Shown one piece after another: positions 22,587 through 23,957 of a DNA stretch of 23,957 bases. A program made the position numbers and the translations under genes. This stretch comes from a virus, in the IMG/VR virus record IMGVR_UViG_3300027985_000116, positions 1 through 23,957 of that record, one strand, 5' to 3'. The notes beneath the pieces are model-generated. The model had not been told where the DNA came from, did no database searches, and saw only the letters and a list, made by a program, of their open reading frames with translations. Position 1 is the first letter of the stretch, and each line of letters opens with the position of its first letter.

Positions 22587-23450
22587 ATGCCGACAATGAA
22601 TCAGATTGTTGACACCGTGCTCGCAGAGATTCAGGGCTCTGCGACTGTTGACCCGTCCACCTATCTGACGGCTGGTGTCACTGCGTCGGCCACGTCGTTC
22701 CTTGTCGCTGACGCAACGAACTTCTCGCGCGGGATCATCGGAATCAACAACGAGTTGATCTTCATAGACTCCGTGGACAAGGCGACCAACACGCTCACCT
22801 GTGGGAATGTGTCTGGTCGTGGCATCCGTGGCACGGACGCTGCCACCCATGCGCTTGGCGATCGTGTTGTGATGAACCCAAGCATTCCCCGCTCTCGGGC
22901 CGTGGATGCCGTTGAGGAGACTCTCACTTCCTCCACCGGGCTATTCGCTGTCACGACGACCAGTTTCGTCCGGCTTGCATCCGTGTATGGCTATTCGATG
23001 CCGGCAGCCGCAGAGACGGTTCTCGACGTGTCATGGATGCCATCTGGCGACAGCAACGACTACCTCTCGGTGCGGCGGTGGAACTATGACCGCTACGCGG
23101 GGCAGATCGTCCTCTATGACCTGATCGAGCCGGGGACCACTGTCACGGTCACCTACACGTTCAGCCCGACGATGCCGTCGGACCTGTCCTCAGACTTCTC
23201 CGAGACTGGGCTGCCGAACTCCTGCGTTGATGTGATCAGGTTCGGTGCCGCGTGGCGGCTGTCATCTTTCATTGAGCCGGGGAACCTGCTGGCGAAGCGG
23301 GCTGAGGCGAACGCTGTCGGCGACCAGAGGTCGATGACGCCGAGGCTGAGGGTGTCTGAATACCTGTATGGGATGTACCGGACGCGGCTCCTTGAAGAAG
23401 TCACGAACTTGCAGCGCCTGTATCCCATCAAGGTCCACTTCGGAAGGTGA
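22587..23450 (+). CDS. Probable neck/connector or tail-adaptor protein
   Basis: A 287-residue protein with two parts. Residues about 28-100 form a small beta domain (SATSFLVADATNFSRGIIG, then NELIFID, TLTCGNVSGRG and GDRVVM), a fold that appears again at the start of the next gene. The remainder is mixed, ending in a helical C-terminus with AAWRLSSFIEPGNLLAKRAE and LRVSEYLYGMYRTRLLEEVT, reminiscent of tail-tubular or head-tail adaptor proteins of short-tailed phages (inference). AAGGACA at 22570-22576 serves as ribosome binding site for ATG 22587. It is the first gene behind palindrome copy 2, and the fibre gene follows after 3 bases. No enzyme motif or transmembrane segment is visible. Confidence 0.7.
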   Translation: MPTMNQIVDTVLAEIQGSATVDPSTYLTAGVTASATSFLVADATNFSRGIIGINNELIFIDSVDKATNTLTCGNVSGRGIRGTDAATHALGDRVVMNPSIPRSRAVDAVEETLTSSTGLFAVTTTSFVRLASVYGYSMPAAAETVLDVSWMPSGDSNDYLSVRRWNYDRYAGQIVLYDLIEPGTTVTVTYTFSPTMPSDLSSDFSETGLPNSCVDVIRFGAAWRLSSFIEPGNLLAKRAEANAVGDQRSMTPRLRVSEYLYGMYRTRLLEEVTNLQRLYPIKVHFGR

Positions 23451-23453
23451 CCC

Positions 23454-23957
23454 ATGGCACTCGCTCACTACGCGAATACCGCGTCCACGTTCATCACCGG
23501 GTCCATGACCTCTGGGGATACCGCCGTCTATCTGGATGACGGCTCCACCTATCCCGACCCTGCTGGTCCGGGCAACGGCCCGTACACGGTCATCATCGGC
23601 TACGGCTCGGTGCGGGAGGAGGTTTGCACTGTCACGGCGAAGCCGGGTGCCAACATTCTGACGGTGACCCGTGGGCAGGACGGCTCGTCTGCCGTGGCGA
23701 AGAACTCTGGTGACATCGTTGTCCATGGTGTGTCCAAGCGAGACTGGGACGACATGCTGGACAAGACCGGTGACACGATGACCGGCGCGCTGACGCTGGC
23801 AGCGGACCCGTCGTCGGCGTTGCACGCGGCCACCAGGCAGTACGTGGACAGCGGGCGGTCCCGCAACCGGCTGCACAACGGCGCCCTCGCGGTGTACCAG
23901 CGCGCGCTATCCGCGCGCACCACCGACGGCTTCGTGTTCGACCGGTGGAAGCGGGTA
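23454..23957 (+). CDS. Tail fibre / receptor-binding protein (5' part, runs off the window)
   Basis: An open frame from ATG 23454 to the window edge, 168 codons without a stop. Residues about 10-95 form a beta adaptor domain (FITGSMTSGDTAVYLDDGST ... LTVTRGQDGSSAVAKNSGD) similar to the one in the preceding protein. Then comes the fibre-type motif DTMTGALTLAADPSSALHAA TRQYVD at about 107-132, which in many phages links the virion-proximal part to the shaft. The segment RLHNGALAVYQRALSARTTD followed by FVFDRWK matches the start of the N-G-x-x-x-x-x-Q-R...D-R-W carbohydrate-binding domain common in fibres. It starts 3 bases after the previous stop. The receptor-binding tip is not in the window. 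Confidence 0.85.
   Translation, partial: MALAHYANTASTFITGSMTSGDTAVYLDDGSTYPDPAGPGNGPYTVIIGYGSVREEVCTVTAKPGANILTVTRGQDGSSAVAKNSGDIVVHGVSKRDWDDMLDKTGDTMTGALTLAADPSSALHAATRQYVDSGRSRNRLHNGALAVYQRALSARTTDGFVFDRWKRV

Overview
The window is part of a tailed-phage genome (or a closely related prophage or environmental phage contig) that very probably infects an actinobacterium. Every supported gene lies on the + strand, and the coding sequences are packed with 1-8 base stop/start overlaps or short gaps carrying AGGAGG-type ribosome binding sites. Composition is high in G+C (about 60% by eye). A four-cysteine WhiB-like regulator, a family known only from Actinobacteria and their phages, is the best host marker. 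I see no integrase, tRNA, insertion sequence or CRISPR array.

Layout. (1) 1-4661: DNA packaging and small membrane genes. These are a large terminase with a fused N-terminal helix-turn-helix, the portal, a single-pass membrane/coiled-coil protein, a 58-residue holin-like protein partly inside the preceding gene, and a Pro/Gly-rich protein. (2) 4654-15455: four large genes best read as internal or ejected virion proteins. They are a 2401-residue giant, a 312-residue protein, a 610-residue protein with an M23 peptidase head and helical repeats of exact 53-residue period, and a 274-residue helical protein. (3) 15456-17642: a 140-base gap with a perfect palindrome, then scaffold-like protein, N4-gp56-type major capsid protein, a strong hairpin, and a small beta-rich structural protein. 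(4) 17648-22536: an 1118-residue adhesin/depolymerase-like tail protein with about nineteen 20-residue repeats and a C-terminal GH16-like domain, a small Cys/His protein, an Amidase_2 endolysin, and the WhiB-like gene. (5) 22538-23957: a second copy of the palindrome, a connector/neck-like protein, and the 5' part of a tail-fibre gene that runs off the window.

How the parts fit: terminase and portal package DNA into a capsid built from scaffold and major capsid protein. The giant and M23 proteins would be delivered with the DNA, the M23 domain opening peptidoglycan. The long repeat protein and fibre would bind or trim surface glycans, and holin plus amidase would lyse the cell. No tape measure, tail tube or sheath is visible, so a short-tailed (podovirus-like) particle is the simplest reading, although genes outside the window could change that.

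The most unusual signals are a 17-base sequence containing a 14-base perfect palindrome that occurs directly behind two stop codons 7 kb apart, and the distribution of the tetramer AATT. AATT is absent from almost the whole window but occurs 16 times in four short AT-rich islands, two of which hold the palindromes. The WhiB-like gene ends inside one of these islands. Together they suggest a regulatory layer in the structural region, which is an inference.
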